In this document: in pieces, positions 8,499 to 17,695 of the stretch
Layout of the letters: every line of letters begins with the position of its first letter
Numbering within the stretch: position 1 is the stretch's first letter
Origin: Anaerocolumna chitinilytica
Lineage (GTDB): Bacteria > Bacillota > Clostridia > Lachnospirales > Lachnospiraceae
Direction of reading: 5' to 3'
Length of the DNA stretch: 64,000 nt
NCBI RefSeq assembly: GCF_014218355.1
Contig: NZ_AP023368.1
Coordinates: 4,093,501-4,157,500 of the forward strand
Made by a program: the position numbers and the translations under genes
The notes under the pieces: model-generated
What the model was told of the DNA's origin: nothing
Database searches by the model: none
Seen by the model: the letters and a program-made list of their open reading frames with translations, nothing else

Positions 8499-10187
8499 TC
8501 AAACTCGTTCTAATTTGTTTTTTTTCGCAAGTTGTTTCATCTCCTCGGCACTCTCAAGAACAGTTTTTGTAATTACAGCACCACCAAGAATTCTCGCGAT
8601 TTCCTCAATGGATTCCGTCTCATTTAACTGCCTGATATCCGTTTTTGTAGTCATTCCGTCAGTATTTTTTTCAATAATATAGTGTACATCGGCCATAGAT
8701 GCTATCTGTGCCAGATGGGTGATACATATAATCTGGTGACTGCCCGATATCTGTGAGAGCTTTTCGGATACTTTCTGAGCTGTTCTTCCGCTGATACCAG
8801 TATCAATCTCGTCAAAAATTAAGGTTTCTATTTCATCCTTGTCCGCAAAAACCGATTTAATAGCTAACATGATTCTTGATAACTCACCACCGGAAGCAAC
8901 CTTAGAAAGTGTTTTTAATGCTTCACCCGGATTAACGGATATCAGGAATTCTCCTTCATCAAACCCATCCTGCGTATAATAATCTTTTCTGGTTAATTCA
9001 ATAGCAAATCTTACATCCAGGAAATTAAGATCAACCAAAGCTTCTTTTATCCTCTCCGACAATATCGCTGCATTTTTTCTTCTGATTTCTGACAACTTTT
9101 CACTTAGAGCTCTTACTTTCTTTTCTTGGTTATCTATATTAGCCTGTAACTCTTGTAAGGTCTCCTCGTAATGATAATACTGCTCTAATTTCTTCTCTCC
9201 CTCATCCACAACCTTTTTAATATCCTGTATGGTATTTCCGTATTTGGCTTTGAGATGATTTATAAGATTTAAGCGTTCTTCTACTTCTTTGAAATCTTCC
9301 TCATGATTACTTAAATCCGCCGTGTACTCTGATAAATTTCTGTTAAATTCATTAACAAGGGCTTCAAGGTCTAATATCTGTTGATAGAATCCTTTTAATT
9401 CATCGTCGTAATCCATCAGTTTTGTAAGCTGCTTGACACTTCTGCCAATCATATCACCTGCTGAACCGGATGTCTGATAGCCCATATGTTCATATACCTG
9501 GGAAAGTCCTTCTGCGATGATTCTGGCATTGGACAACTTCTTATATTCACTTGTAAGTTCTTCATCTTCTCCAATCCTTAAATTGGCTTCCTTAATTTCT
9601 TTTACTTCATACTCGAGATAGGAAATTTCTCTTAGCCGTTTGTCCTCATCTACTGTGAGCTGTGACATTTGCTTCTTTAAATCTGTTAAAGCATAATACT
9701 CTCTTGCCAGGTTCTGCTTAACGGCTGCGGCTTCCTCCTTCGCATAGCGGTCAATAATATCCAAATAGTTCTCTTTATATAAAAGTGACTGATGCTCGTG
9801 TTGTCCATGTATGTCGATTAGCAGTGCTGCAATTTCTTTCAGACTTTGCGATGTTACCGTTTCACCGTTTATTTTACTGATGCTCTTTCCATTTGTAATC
9901 TTTCTGGTTATGAGAATCTGTCCTTCTTCTATGGGAAGGTCCAAATCCTTCATCTTTTGTATCACTGCCCTGTTGTTTGATTCAAATAACAGTTCTACCA
10001 ACGCATAATCCGCACCATGTCTTATAATATCTTTGCTTATCTTCCCACCCAGGCAGACATTAACAGAACCGATTATAATGGATTTACCGGCACCGGTTTC
10101 ACCTGTCAGTATATTAAGGCCGTCTTTCAATGTAATATCTACTTCATCGATAATAGCAAAATTCTTTACATGTAAATTGAGCAGCAA
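8499..10187 (-). CDS. recN: DNA repair protein RecN
   Basis: RecN is an SMC-like ATPase that tethers DNA ends during double-strand break repair. The 562-residue product has the Walker A motif GETGAGKS near residue 31, a central coiled-coil arm (about residues 150-370), the ABC signature ASGGELSRIMLA and Walker B LIFDEIDTGISG. The start codon is TTG: AGGAGG lies 7 nt before it and the protein then begins LLNLHVKNFAIIDEV as RecN proteins do. In many Firmicutes recN directly follows argR, whereas here about 9 kb of other genes lie between. No LexA-type palindrome was seen in its upstream region. Confidence 0.96.
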   Translation of the reverse strand: MLLNLHVKNFAIIDEVDITLKDGLNILTGETGAGKSIIIGSVNVCLGGKISKDIIRHGADYALVELLFESNNRAVIQKMKDLDLPIEEGQILITRKITNGKSISKINGETVTSQSLKEIAALLIDIHGQHEHQSLLYKENYLDIIDRYAKEEAAAVKQNLAREYYALTDLKKQMSQLTVDEDKRLREISYLEYEVKEIKEANLRIGEDEELTSEYKKLSNARIIAEGLSQVYEHMGYQTSGSAGDMIGRSVKQLTKLMDYDDELKGFYQQILDLEALVNEFNRNLSEYTADLSNHEEDFKEVEERLNLINHLKAKYGNTIQDIKKVVDEGEKKLEQYYHYEETLQELQANIDNQEKKVRALSEKLSEIRRKNAAILSERIKEALVDLNFLDVRFAIELTRKDYYTQDGFDEGEFLISVNPGEALKTLSKVASGGELSRIMLAIKSVFADKDEIETLIFDEIDTGISGRTAQKVSEKLSQISGSHQIICITHLAQIASMADVHYIIEKNTDGMTTKTDIRQLNETESIEEIARILGGAVITKTVLESAEEMKQLAKKNKLERV

Positions 10188-10468
10188 GTCTCTTCCTCCT
10201 ATAGGTTTGAAATTATATTACAGATCTTAGTTTAGCTATACGTTGCATTTAAATACTTTCAATCTGGCTGTATCCCAGACAAACCAAGTATGGGTGGGAT
10301 TTTGTTTTAAATTAATTAAATTGTATGGTAAAGAATTGCATTTAACAACATCCAGAATAAGCTTACACAAAACATATGTTCTTATTAAGTTTAGCATAAG
10401 TTTATTATTTGTGCAAGAAATTTTAATTATCAGAATAAATAACCGATAATTTTTCTAACAATACTAAA

Positions 10469-10564
10469 ATGTTTGAATGGTTGAATCATAAATGGGAAGT
10501 ATTAGAAGATTTAATTCATTTGGGAGATATAAAAGAAAACACACTCACAGAATATTGCAGATAG
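10469..10564 (+). other. Short unexplained open frame in a non-coding gap
   Basis: A 31-codon frame starting MFEWLNHKWEVLEDL and ending TEYCR lies alone on the plus strand in the 10188-10678 gap. It has no ribosome site. The composition looks protein-like, with amphipathic helix spacing, so it may be the tail of a lost gene, but I do not recognise it. Apart from this and the hairpin at 10581-10629, the 490-nt gap shows nothing I can support. Confidence 0.2.
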
Positions 10565-10580
10565 AACATAGAAATATCAT

Positions 10581-10629
10581 GTATACAGCCCGTAGACATA
10601 TTAAATCCTGCTGTCTATAGGCTGTATAC
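10581..10629 (-). terminator. Hairpin downstream of the Ig-like repeat gene
   Basis: GTATACAGCCCGTAGACA pairs with TGTCTATAGGCTGTATAC with two mismatches, giving a strong stem and a loop of about 13 nt. It lies 50 nt past the stop of the large Ig-like repeat gene. There is no good U-tract on either strand, so termination efficiency is uncertain. Confidence 0.5.
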
Positions 10630-10678
10630 TATGAAATTAAGAAAAATTAAGCATTAAATTTTAAATTATTTTATATCA

Positions 10679-13600
10679 CTATTTTATTTTGGTAACAGTT
10701 AATTTACAGGTTAACCGCCTTCCGTTTACAGTAGCAATAATTGTTGTTGTACCTACTCTTCTGGTACTAACTTTACCATTGGTGACAATTGCAATACTTG
10801 AGTCAGCAATATCCCAAGTTACACCGCTTGTAATTCCTAATACCATTAATGTATAGTCTGAATACTGCTCCAGTATTAGATTGGTTGTATTAAGTCCGAC
10901 AACTGTGACTTTTGTAGTTGCTGTTTTACCGGATTCTGTCATTACAGTAATATTGGCGATTCCAGGTCTATTCGCTGTCAGTCTGCCCTCAGTTGTAACT
11001 GTAGCGACAGTTTTGTTGTCACTTGCCCAGCTTGAATAATCAGTTGAAGTGGAAGGATTAAGTGCCTTCTGAAGAACTGCAGTTTCTCCCACAACCATAG
11101 TAAGATTCTGATTCAATATGGTTACGCTGTTAGCCGGAACTCTTGGCTGCACGATTACATAACTGATCGCATATCTTCCGCTGCTATCTTTTGCTGCTGC
11201 CTTTATTGTAACATTTCCAGCCTTTAAGGCTGTAACTTTACCGGTGGAGTCAACGATTGCAACTGATTCATCACTGGATTTCCAGGTCACAGTTCTAAAT
11301 GTTGCGTTGGTAGGCTTAACTGTTGCCTTTAATGAGAAATTTCTGCCCACAACCGTTGTTACCGATGTTCGATTTAGTGTGATATAGGAAGCATTTCTTA
11401 CAACTCTAATTGCAACTGTATCCTTTTCACCGCTTCCGTCTGTTGCAGTTACTGTAATGGTTGCTGTACCTATTATTTTGCCGGTAATTTCACCTTTTTG
11501 GCTGACTGATACAACTCTTGAATTACTGGTAGCCCATTTTAGCTTTGGATTGCTGGCGGCATTGGTTTTTACCTTCGCTGTCAGAGTATAGGTCTTACCA
11601 AGGCCAAGCTTATAGCTGGTTTTATTTAATGTTACACTTGTAACTCTTTCTATAACAGTTACCGTACAGAATGTGGTAAACTTACCGTCAGTTGTTTTAC
11701 AGGTGATTACTGCTGTGCCGCCTTTTATTCCCTTAACTCTTCCGTTGGAGGAAACTGTAGCTACACTGGTCTTTGAACTTACCCAGATAATAGATTCTTC
11801 ACTGGCAGCAGAACTTGGTTTAATGGTAGCTTTTAAGTCAAAATAATCGCCGATGACTAACTTCTTTTCCGTATAATTTAACTGCAGGCCGGTGGCTTCA
11901 GCTTTAACAGTAATATTACAATAAAGTATACTTCCCGTAGAAGTGGTAGCTGTAATCATGGTTTTTCCGACAGCTTTTGCAGTTACAGTACCATTTGCAT
12001 CTACTGAGGCGATTGCTGCATCCAAAGAATTCCAGGTCAGTGTATAATCTGTTGCAGTTGCCGGTGTAGGTGTTACTTTTATAGTATAGGTCTTTCCGAT
12101 GTAAAGCTCCAAACTGGTTACATCGAAAGCAAGACCCGTTGCTTTTTCTTTTACCGTGATGGTACAGGTGGACATATAAAGCCCATCTGCTGTTCTTAAG
12201 ATTATTACCGCCGTACCGGCTGCTACTGCTTTTACATTTCCCTTTGAATCAACGCTTGCGACACTGGAATCTGTTGTACTCCAGGTAACATCGGTATTGG
12301 TTGCGTTGGCAGGTGTAATTGTATAAGAAAGTTTAGTGGAATCTCCGGTATACATTACTTTCTTGGAATCATCCAGCTTAATGGCAGTGATAGAAATTCC
12401 AACTGTCAGATTACATACAGCTGTTACGCTGGGGTCATCTACCGAGGTTACAATAATAGAGGTGGAACCAGAAGCCAATAATGTGACAAGGCCTGAGTCG
12501 TTTACCGTAGCAACTGTAGGATTCGTGGATTTCCAAGTTACGTTTGTATTCGTAGCATCACTGGGTGTAACAGTCGCCTTAAGCTGATAAGTTCCCACTG
12601 ACTTTAATAAACTTAGATTCGTAGCAGAAAGTGAAATACCTGTAACTCTTTGTTTTACAGTTACCTTGCAGGTACCTATAATAAAGTTTTCTGTATTAAT
12701 CGCAATAACCAAAGCTGATCCGGCTTTGTCTCCAGCCTTAATATTTACAAATCCGCCATTGCTGTTTACTACATTTACAATGTCTGTGTCCGTACTTATC
12801 CACTTAACCGGAACAGACTGTAAATTGGTAGGATCATAAACAACATTTAAAGTTGCCGGTTCTTGTTTATTCAGAGATATTTCAGAAGGACTAATATCAA
12901 TTTGTGTAACTGTATTACTAACCGTAATTTTACAGACGGCTTTTTTAATAACTCCGGTGCTTGTCTTAATAGATGCTACGATATATGCCGTACCTGCACT
13001 AACACCTTTTACTACAGCCTGTGTTCCATTTGCAGTTACTGTTGCTATCGAGGAAGCGTCACTGCCGTTATTTGCGTTGGTCAAACTTGACCAGGTTACA
13101 GTTGAGTTACCGGTTACTATGGCCTCTAAATCCAGTGTTCCTTGCACATAGATATTAGCCTCTGTCAGATTGAGTGAAATACCATCAATCACTGTAAGAT
13201 TCATCGTAAATTTGTTACCAGTACTATTGTCTATAACTTGTATAACGGCATCTCCGGCACTTTTTGCTGTAATTATACCATTTACAGAAACAGACGCAAT
13301 GGTAGCATCGCTGGATTTGTAACTATAACTATACTGAGCCGTATTTAAATATTGCGTTACATCGTAGGTATCACCAACACTCATAACCATATAAGCCGGA
13401 ATGGAAGGAACAACATTAAAATCCAGCTCCACATAGGGTATACTATTTCCTTCCGGACCGGTTTCAATCTTATCTGGCACATACATTGAATCCAAATATC
13501 CCAAGATTGCGTAACTTCCCGCTTTTGCGTTGTTTACGGTGAGGGTATTATCAACCAGACTTGGTGTAAAAGATATAATCCCGTTAGGGCTGCTAATCGG

Positions 13601-14578
13601 TGTCAAGGATAACAATCCATTAGAGGTTGTGGTTCTATAATAAGCTCTCCATATGAGCTTGGAAGCATTCGCAGCATTTGTATAGAAGGTCGTGGTGCCG
13701 CTGATATTCCCAGGAACTTTCAAGTGATTTGTAAAATCAGAAGAAGAATCTTCACTTACGGTATGAGAAACCGAACTAACCTTAGGTTTCACAAGGACTT
13801 TAAAACTTGCAGTCAGCGGTTTGGGCACACTGCTATCTCCGGAAGAAGTATTGGTGGTAACTGTTATTTTTGCAATTCCAGCACCTTCAGACTTTATCTT
13901 TCCTCCTGTAACACTAGCCACTTTCGGATCTGAACTTGTAATAGAGATCGCATTGTTCGACAGTAATGTGGCGGTATCCAAACTGCCGCCGGATATGCCA
14001 TCGTAGGATAGAAAAACGGTCTTTGTATCTCCAACCACATCAAATAACATTACTTTATCATCATAAGCATTTCCACTGCTGATAACACTTGTAAGAGTTT
14101 GATCGTCTACTTTAAAATTAACGATAATTTTAAGTAAATAAGCATAGTGACCACCATTGATATCATCATACATCAATGTTAATGAAGCATATCCCGGTCC
14201 ATTTACTTTGATTTTTGCACTCAAACTGTCTTTATCAATATTCGTTAAGGAAATAACCTTAGACTCAGTACCACTCTCTGTGACCGAACCATCAGTATTG
14301 ATAGAGTATATCTTACTATTAACAACCCATTTTACGGTTCCAGGCTTAAAACTGCCAACCGATATAGGCTGTCCGTCTGCTCCTCTTAAATAAATACTTG
14401 GCGCTGCAGTTCCAAGAATGACTTCATCATCAGGATTACATATCTTTGAATCAACTACAAATTGAACCCCGCCGGCTGCTTTGACCTCATTTGTAGACAT
14501 AGGCTGTAAAACTGTTGTTACTACTATTATCAGGCAGCATACAACAGCCATCCACCGTTTCATAAATATTTTCTTCAT
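10679..14578 (-). CDS. Secreted Ig-like (BIG2) repeat protein
   Basis: A 1299-residue exported protein with a signal peptide (basic MKKIFMKRW, hydrophobic core, likely cleavage near VKAAGG). Residues 38-390 hold three longer, diverged beta domains. From about residue 390 to the end come eleven tandem units of 70-90 residues of the bacterial Ig-like type 2 class. They show recurring elements such as TWKSTNPTVATV, NDSGLVTLLASG and an ending like TVTVxxRVTGI. No LPXTG signal, S-layer-homology domain or choline-binding module is present, so retention at the surface is unexplained. BIG2 arrays occur in adhesins and envelope proteins. The ATG follows GGGAGGTCAGA. It is the largest gene here and lies in the accessory insertion between argR and recN. 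Confidence 0.85.
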   Translation of the reverse strand: MKKIFMKRWMAVVCCLIIVVTTVLQPMSTNEVKAAGGVQFVVDSKICNPDDEVILGTAAPSIYLRGADGQPISVGSFKPGTVKWVVNSKIYSINTDGSVTESGTESKVISLTNIDKDSLSAKIKVNGPGYASLTLMYDDINGGHYAYLLKIIVNFKVDDQTLTSVISSGNAYDDKVMLFDVVGDTKTVFLSYDGISGGSLDTATLLSNNAISITSSDPKVASVTGGKIKSEGAGIAKITVTTNTSSGDSSVPKPLTASFKVLVKPKVSSVSHTVSEDSSSDFTNHLKVPGNISGTTTFYTNAANASKLIWRAYYRTTTSNGLLSLTPISSPNGIISFTPSLVDNTLTVNNAKAGSYAILGYLDSMYVPDKIETGPEGNSIPYVELDFNVVPSIPAYMVMSVGDTYDVTQYLNTAQYSYSYKSSDATIASVSVNGIITAKSAGDAVIQVIDNSTGNKFTMNLTVIDGISLNLTEANIYVQGTLDLEAIVTGNSTVTWSSLTNANNGSDASSIATVTANGTQAVVKGVSAGTAYIVASIKTSTGVIKKAVCKITVSNTVTQIDISPSEISLNKQEPATLNVVYDPTNLQSVPVKWISTDTDIVNVVNSNGGFVNIKAGDKAGSALVIAINTENFIIGTCKVTVKQRVTGISLSATNLSLLKSVGTYQLKATVTPSDATNTNVTWKSTNPTVATVNDSGLVTLLASGSTSIIVTSVDDPSVTAVCNLTVGISITAIKLDDSKKVMYTGDSTKLSYTITPANATNTDVTWSTTDSSVASVDSKGNVKAVAAGTAVIILRTADGLYMSTCTITVKEKATGLAFDVTSLELYIGKTYTIKVTPTPATATDYTLTWNSLDAAIASVDANGTVTAKAVGKTMITATTSTGSILYCNITVKAEATGLQLNYTEKKLVIGDYFDLKATIKPSSAASEESIIWVSSKTSVATVSSNGRVKGIKGGTAVITCKTTDGKFTTFCTVTVIERVTSVTLNKTSYKLGLGKTYTLTAKVKTNAASNPKLKWATSNSRVVSVSQKGEITGKIIGTATITVTATDGSGEKDTVAIRVVRNASYITLNRTSVTTVVGRNFSLKATVKPTNATFRTVTWKSSDESVAIVDSTGKVTALKAGNVTIKAAAKDSSGRYAISYVIVQPRVPANSVTILNQNLTMVVGETAVLQKALNPSTSTDYSSWASDNKTVATVTTEGRLTANRPGIANITVMTESGKTATTKVTVVGLNTTNLILEQYSDYTLMVLGITSGVTWDIADSSIAIVTNGKVSTRRVGTTTIIATVNGRRLTCKLTVTKIK

Positions 14579-14833
14579 TCTGACCTCCCTGTCGCATAGT
14601 TCCTGCTTTTAGTACATATACATATATCGTCATAATATATGATTTTTCTTATATTTTTCTAACTTAAATTTAATGCCATGTTTTGTCATTTATGTGTCAG
14701 GCTTTTACTATAGAAGAGGTAATTAGTCTCACTTACAAATAATTCTCAGCTTACTGACCAAAATATAATCTTGTTTTTATTCTTCTTAAATGGTTATCCG
14801 TCACTACTCCCATGTGGTAATTTGACTCTACTG

Positions 14834-15553
14834 TTAGCGAAAACCCGATATATTTCCCAATTCTCTCATGGATGAAAGATATCCTTGAAAACGAGCATTT
14901 CTTAGTTTAATATCCTCTTTATTTACTCCCCGGAATACAAATAACCTATTAATCATGCTTCGCCCACCATTACTGCATTGAATATCCCCTGTAGTTCTCT
15001 CAAAGAAAAGGCAAATATCATTACAATAGGTATCTATAATTAAGTCTTCATTATGCTTTGTAATTCTCTCTATTTCACTTCTAAATTCTTCATATAAGTA
15101 TAAGTTGCGTTCTGTCTGCGGCAAGTAATATCCTGATATTTTTATACCATATTGTTCTGGTAAAGTATTCATTAATTCCCTACGAATATCACTTTGTATC
15201 CTATTCCATTTTTCAATTGCCTCATTATTCATATCAAAAGGAAACACCGATAACTTATCTTGAAGCTTATAATTCATAACGACCGAATACTGATAGCTTC
15301 TCATTCGTTTATCATCATTATCCATAGGCACAGCCTCACACTGCTGCAAGAAATACTGTTCCGTTTCTTCTATCGTATGAGAACATGGTTGAATAATATT
15401 CGCATACTCTTCTATCCAATTATGGTACTTTTCTTCCAGCAATGGGTCTCTTTTAGGACTAAAAGTACCTCCTATTATCCCGATAGAAGATATAGAACTA
15501 TTACTACGTCTGCTGATATTATCACTACCATCTGGGTTTTGCCAAATTGACAT
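14834..15553 (-). CDS. Unrecognised 239-residue protein
   Basis: I do not recognise this protein. It is hydrophilic and predicted cytosolic, with no signal peptide or membrane segment. It begins MSIWQNPDGSDNISRRSNSS, a disordered Ser/Asn-rich stretch. Charged, aromatic-rich sequence follows (KYHNWIEEYANIIQP, LPEQYGIKISGYYLPQTER) and a C-terminal part with IDTYCNDICLFFERTTGD. The ATG has AAGGAGAGTATAAG upstream, so it is probably expressed. Base composition is more AT-rich than in the housekeeping genes. It lies next to decayed AbiH-like and DUF4238-like remnants, so an accessory role is possible, but no function can be assigned. Confidence 0.7.
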   Translation of the reverse strand: MSIWQNPDGSDNISRRSNSSISSIGIIGGTFSPKRDPLLEEKYHNWIEEYANIIQPCSHTIEETEQYFLQQCEAVPMDNDDKRMRSYQYSVVMNYKLQDKLSVFPFDMNNEAIEKWNRIQSDIRRELMNTLPEQYGIKISGYYLPQTERNLYLYEEFRSEIERITKHNEDLIIDTYCNDICLFFERTTGDIQCSNGGRSMINRLFVFRGVNKEDIKLRNARFQGYLSSMRELGNISGFR

Positions 15554-15623
15554 CTTATACTCTCCTTAAATTTACAAAATCCAATTAATTCAGAGACAGT
15601 ATCCATAATTTATATTCTGTAAC

Positions 15624-15792
15624 TTAAAAAATCAGAGAATGTAAAAACTTTTTTTTAATACCAATTTGTTTTATTCTACGTAACAATTCTGTAGCTTCCT
15701 CATTACACTGTAATAATAAATATTCCATACAGTATTTACATTGGTAAAGTATGCTCCTTATCAAATCCGTTTCCAATAATAAACAAATTCAA
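15624..15792 (-). pseudogene. Remnant of an AbiH-like gene
   Basis: On the minus strand a TTG at 15792 opens the peptide NLFIIGNGFDKEHTLPM, which stops after 18 codons. The motif hydrophobic-IIGNGFD-x-x-H-x-L-P is the typical N-terminus of the AbiH abortive-infection family, whose proteins are usually around 300 residues. In the next frame a coherent peptide continues (CMEYLLLQCNEEATELLRR, then IKQIGIKKKFLHSLIF and a stop at 15624). This suggests a frameshift plus a large internal deletion. Family assignment rests on one short motif, so it is moderate; that the stretch is a broken gene is better supported. Confidence 0.45.
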
Positions 15793-15924
15793 TTATTCCC
15801 ACAAATTCTTACGTATTTGAATATAAATGTTTAATCAATTTTCTACTCTTAATTATACGTAAACAATCATGACTTTACAATTCATTTTCCTAATTATATC
15901 ATTTATCAAATAATTGGGTTTTGA

Positions 15925-16935
15925 TTTTTGTTTATCCCTCAAAGTAATAATTTATTTTATATTATATTTGATAAGCAAGATGAGCTATTGGGTATGGCTC
16001 CACCGTTGGTAGGTTATTCTGAGAAATCCGTTAATCATAGTCGTTGGTAAATCGACATCCAAATCCACCGATATGAGCTAGTAAACTTATCTATTGGATA
16101 TGATGACATTGTTTACTTATTATTTTCCAAAAGCGTACCAGAAAGAGTTAGCGGTATGTTTGTTCCAACTAAAAGTAATACAGACTATAAGCGTATTGTT
16201 TTGATAGTTGATTGGAATAATAATGAATTACTTGGTTCTAAAATGTATAATCTAGGTATTCAAGAGGCTAACATACATTTCATTCAACCAATAGGTAATG
16301 AATTTCTCCTTCTTGGAGCAAGAGCACGTTTTTACAAGGATGGAAATACTGACAAAAATGCCATTATTACAGACAGATACGGTACGTTAATTAAAAAGTT
16401 CTGCCTAGGAGATGGTATTCAAAATTGTATCGTTACCTTGGATAAAAAGATAATTACCAGTTATATTGATGACGGTATATTCGGTAACTTTGGATGGGAC
16501 ACCCCCTTAGGTCGAAACGGAATCGTTATCTGGGATGAATTAGGCCAGAAAATATGGGAGAACACAAAGTATGATATATGCGATTGTTATGCAATAAATA
16601 TCGATGATCAATGTAATCTATGGTTTTATTATTACACTGATTTCAATTTAGTTAAAACGAACTTAATTAGTGACCAGGTATATGACGTTAATATAGACGG
16701 CGCATCTGCTTTTCTGATAAATAAAAAGCAAAATGAAATAATCTTTGATGGTGGTTATAATAAGCAAAATCAATTTATAGGCTATAGCTTGGACAGAGAT
16801 ATTATCACAGGTAAATTCAGTTTTGATGCCATCTATAATTCATCACGATTATTGCTTCAAAGGTATACTTTTAGAAGTTCAAAAGCAGTATTTATGGATA
16901 ATAACAATCGTATTTTTTGCAATGACTTTTTATAA
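15925..16935 (+). pseudogene. Large protein gene broken by an in-frame stop
   Basis: A 259-codon frame from ATG 16156 to 16935 encodes a beta-rich, aromatic protein (DRYGTLIKKFCLGDG, NGIVIWDELGQKIWE, FLINKKQNEIIFDGG) resembling a propeller-like repeat protein. The ATG at 16156 has no ribosome site and coding-like sequence continues in frame upstream without a start: IDIQIHRYELVNLSIGYDD follows a TAA at 16048-16050. Before that stop, in the same frame, FYIIFDKQDELLGMAPPLV and GYSEKSVNHSRW are read back to 15925, where another stop precedes. I therefore read this as one gene with a nonsense mutation and a damaged 5' end. The downstream part might still be translated. Function unknown. Confidence 0.6.
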
Positions 16936-16988
16936 ATATATAACATTTGATCTATACGATACAAATATAATATGAAATTAGGTGATTA

Positions 16989-17039
16989 ATAAGTAATCAG
17001 CCTAGAAAACATCATTATGTACCTCAATGCTATTTATGA
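16989..17039 (+). pseudogene. N-terminal remnant of a DUF4238-like gene
   Basis: The 16-codon stretch reads ISNQPRKHHYVPQCYL and then TGA. HHYVPQ-x-YL is the hallmark N-terminus of DUF4238 proteins, which are often linked to mobile or defence loci. AGGTGATTA stands directly before an ATA where the start ATG would be expected, so the start codon seems mutated and the rest of the gene deleted. An intact gene begins 23 nt later. The match is short but specific in character. Confidence 0.4.
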
Positions 17040-17062
17040 CATTTTTTTGAAGGAAGGTTAAA

Positions 17063-17536
17063 ATGAAGAATATGGGATTAAGCTTCGAAATACCAAATAA
17101 ATATGGAACATATCTTTCTGAAATACTTAATCCTTTACCATATACAGAATTTCAATGGTTAATTGAAGATGACGAGATATATAAAATCATCAACGGTGAA
17201 TTCTTAGATGAGGGGCTTTTCCATAATACAAATAATGTAATAACTGGAAATGAACTTTACAAGATTGCGACAAGCTGCTCCCAGTATTTAATATTTGTAA
17301 CATTAAGAGCATTTAATAAAAAAGAAAACATAGTACCCGTGGGAAACTATCAAGAATTTTTGGATAGTGATTGCCAAATAATTCTGGGTGTTTATGATTG
17401 CTCTTATGTTATGCTATGGTTTAAAAATACCAGTTTAACATCATTGATGTTCAATTATATTCAAAAAAAGGGATTTAATAATCTAAAGTACATCACAGAA
17501 TATGAGCTTATTAAAGGAAAGTACCGTATCGTGTAG
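17063..17536 (+). CDS. DUF2691-like protein
   Basis: A 157-residue cytosolic protein starting KNMGLSFEIPNKYGTYLSEI, which resembles the N-terminus of the DUF2691 family of Firmicutes (R-G-I-x-FEIPN-x-YG pattern). Other features are a central ITGNELYKIATSCSQYLIF and a C-terminal SDCQIILGVYDCSYVMLW. The family's role is unknown. Small acidic proteins of this kind are often scattered, and some lie near toxin loci, but nothing here proves an immunity function. AAGGAAGGTTAAA precedes the ATG. It is the only clearly intact plus-strand gene in the decayed island and is followed by a convergent terminator. Confidence 0.6.
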   Translation: MKNMGLSFEIPNKYGTYLSEILNPLPYTEFQWLIEDDEIYKIINGEFLDEGLFHNTNNVITGNELYKIATSCSQYLIFVTLRAFNKKENIVPVGNYQEFLDSDCQIILGVYDCSYVMLWFKNTSLTSLMFNYIQKKGFNNLKYITEYELIKGKYRIV

Positions 17537-17637
17537 CATCTTATTATGTGGTAATCTATACCAATATCACTACCTGTCTTCACCTATCTCATAACAATTT
17601 GCATTAAAAAATCTTTTATATACAGGCTGATAAAAAA

Positions 17638-17681
17638 TATCCCTCCGTCATATCTGTCAATTACGATATACCGGGGGGATA
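17638..17681 (-). terminator. Terminator between converging genes
   Basis: TATCCCCCCGGTATATCG pairs with CGATATACCGG-type sequence on the other arm (imperfect, TATCCCTCCGTCATATC). On the minus strand it is followed by TTTTTTATC, just past the stop of the 17696-18172 gene. It can also limit plus-strand readthrough from 17536. Confidence 0.65.
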
Positions 17682-17695
17682 GATAATTTTAAATA

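Noticed and set aside
10243..10449. Plus-strand frame of 68 codons after recN
   Set aside because: No ribosome site, irregular composition, and no similarity that I recognise.
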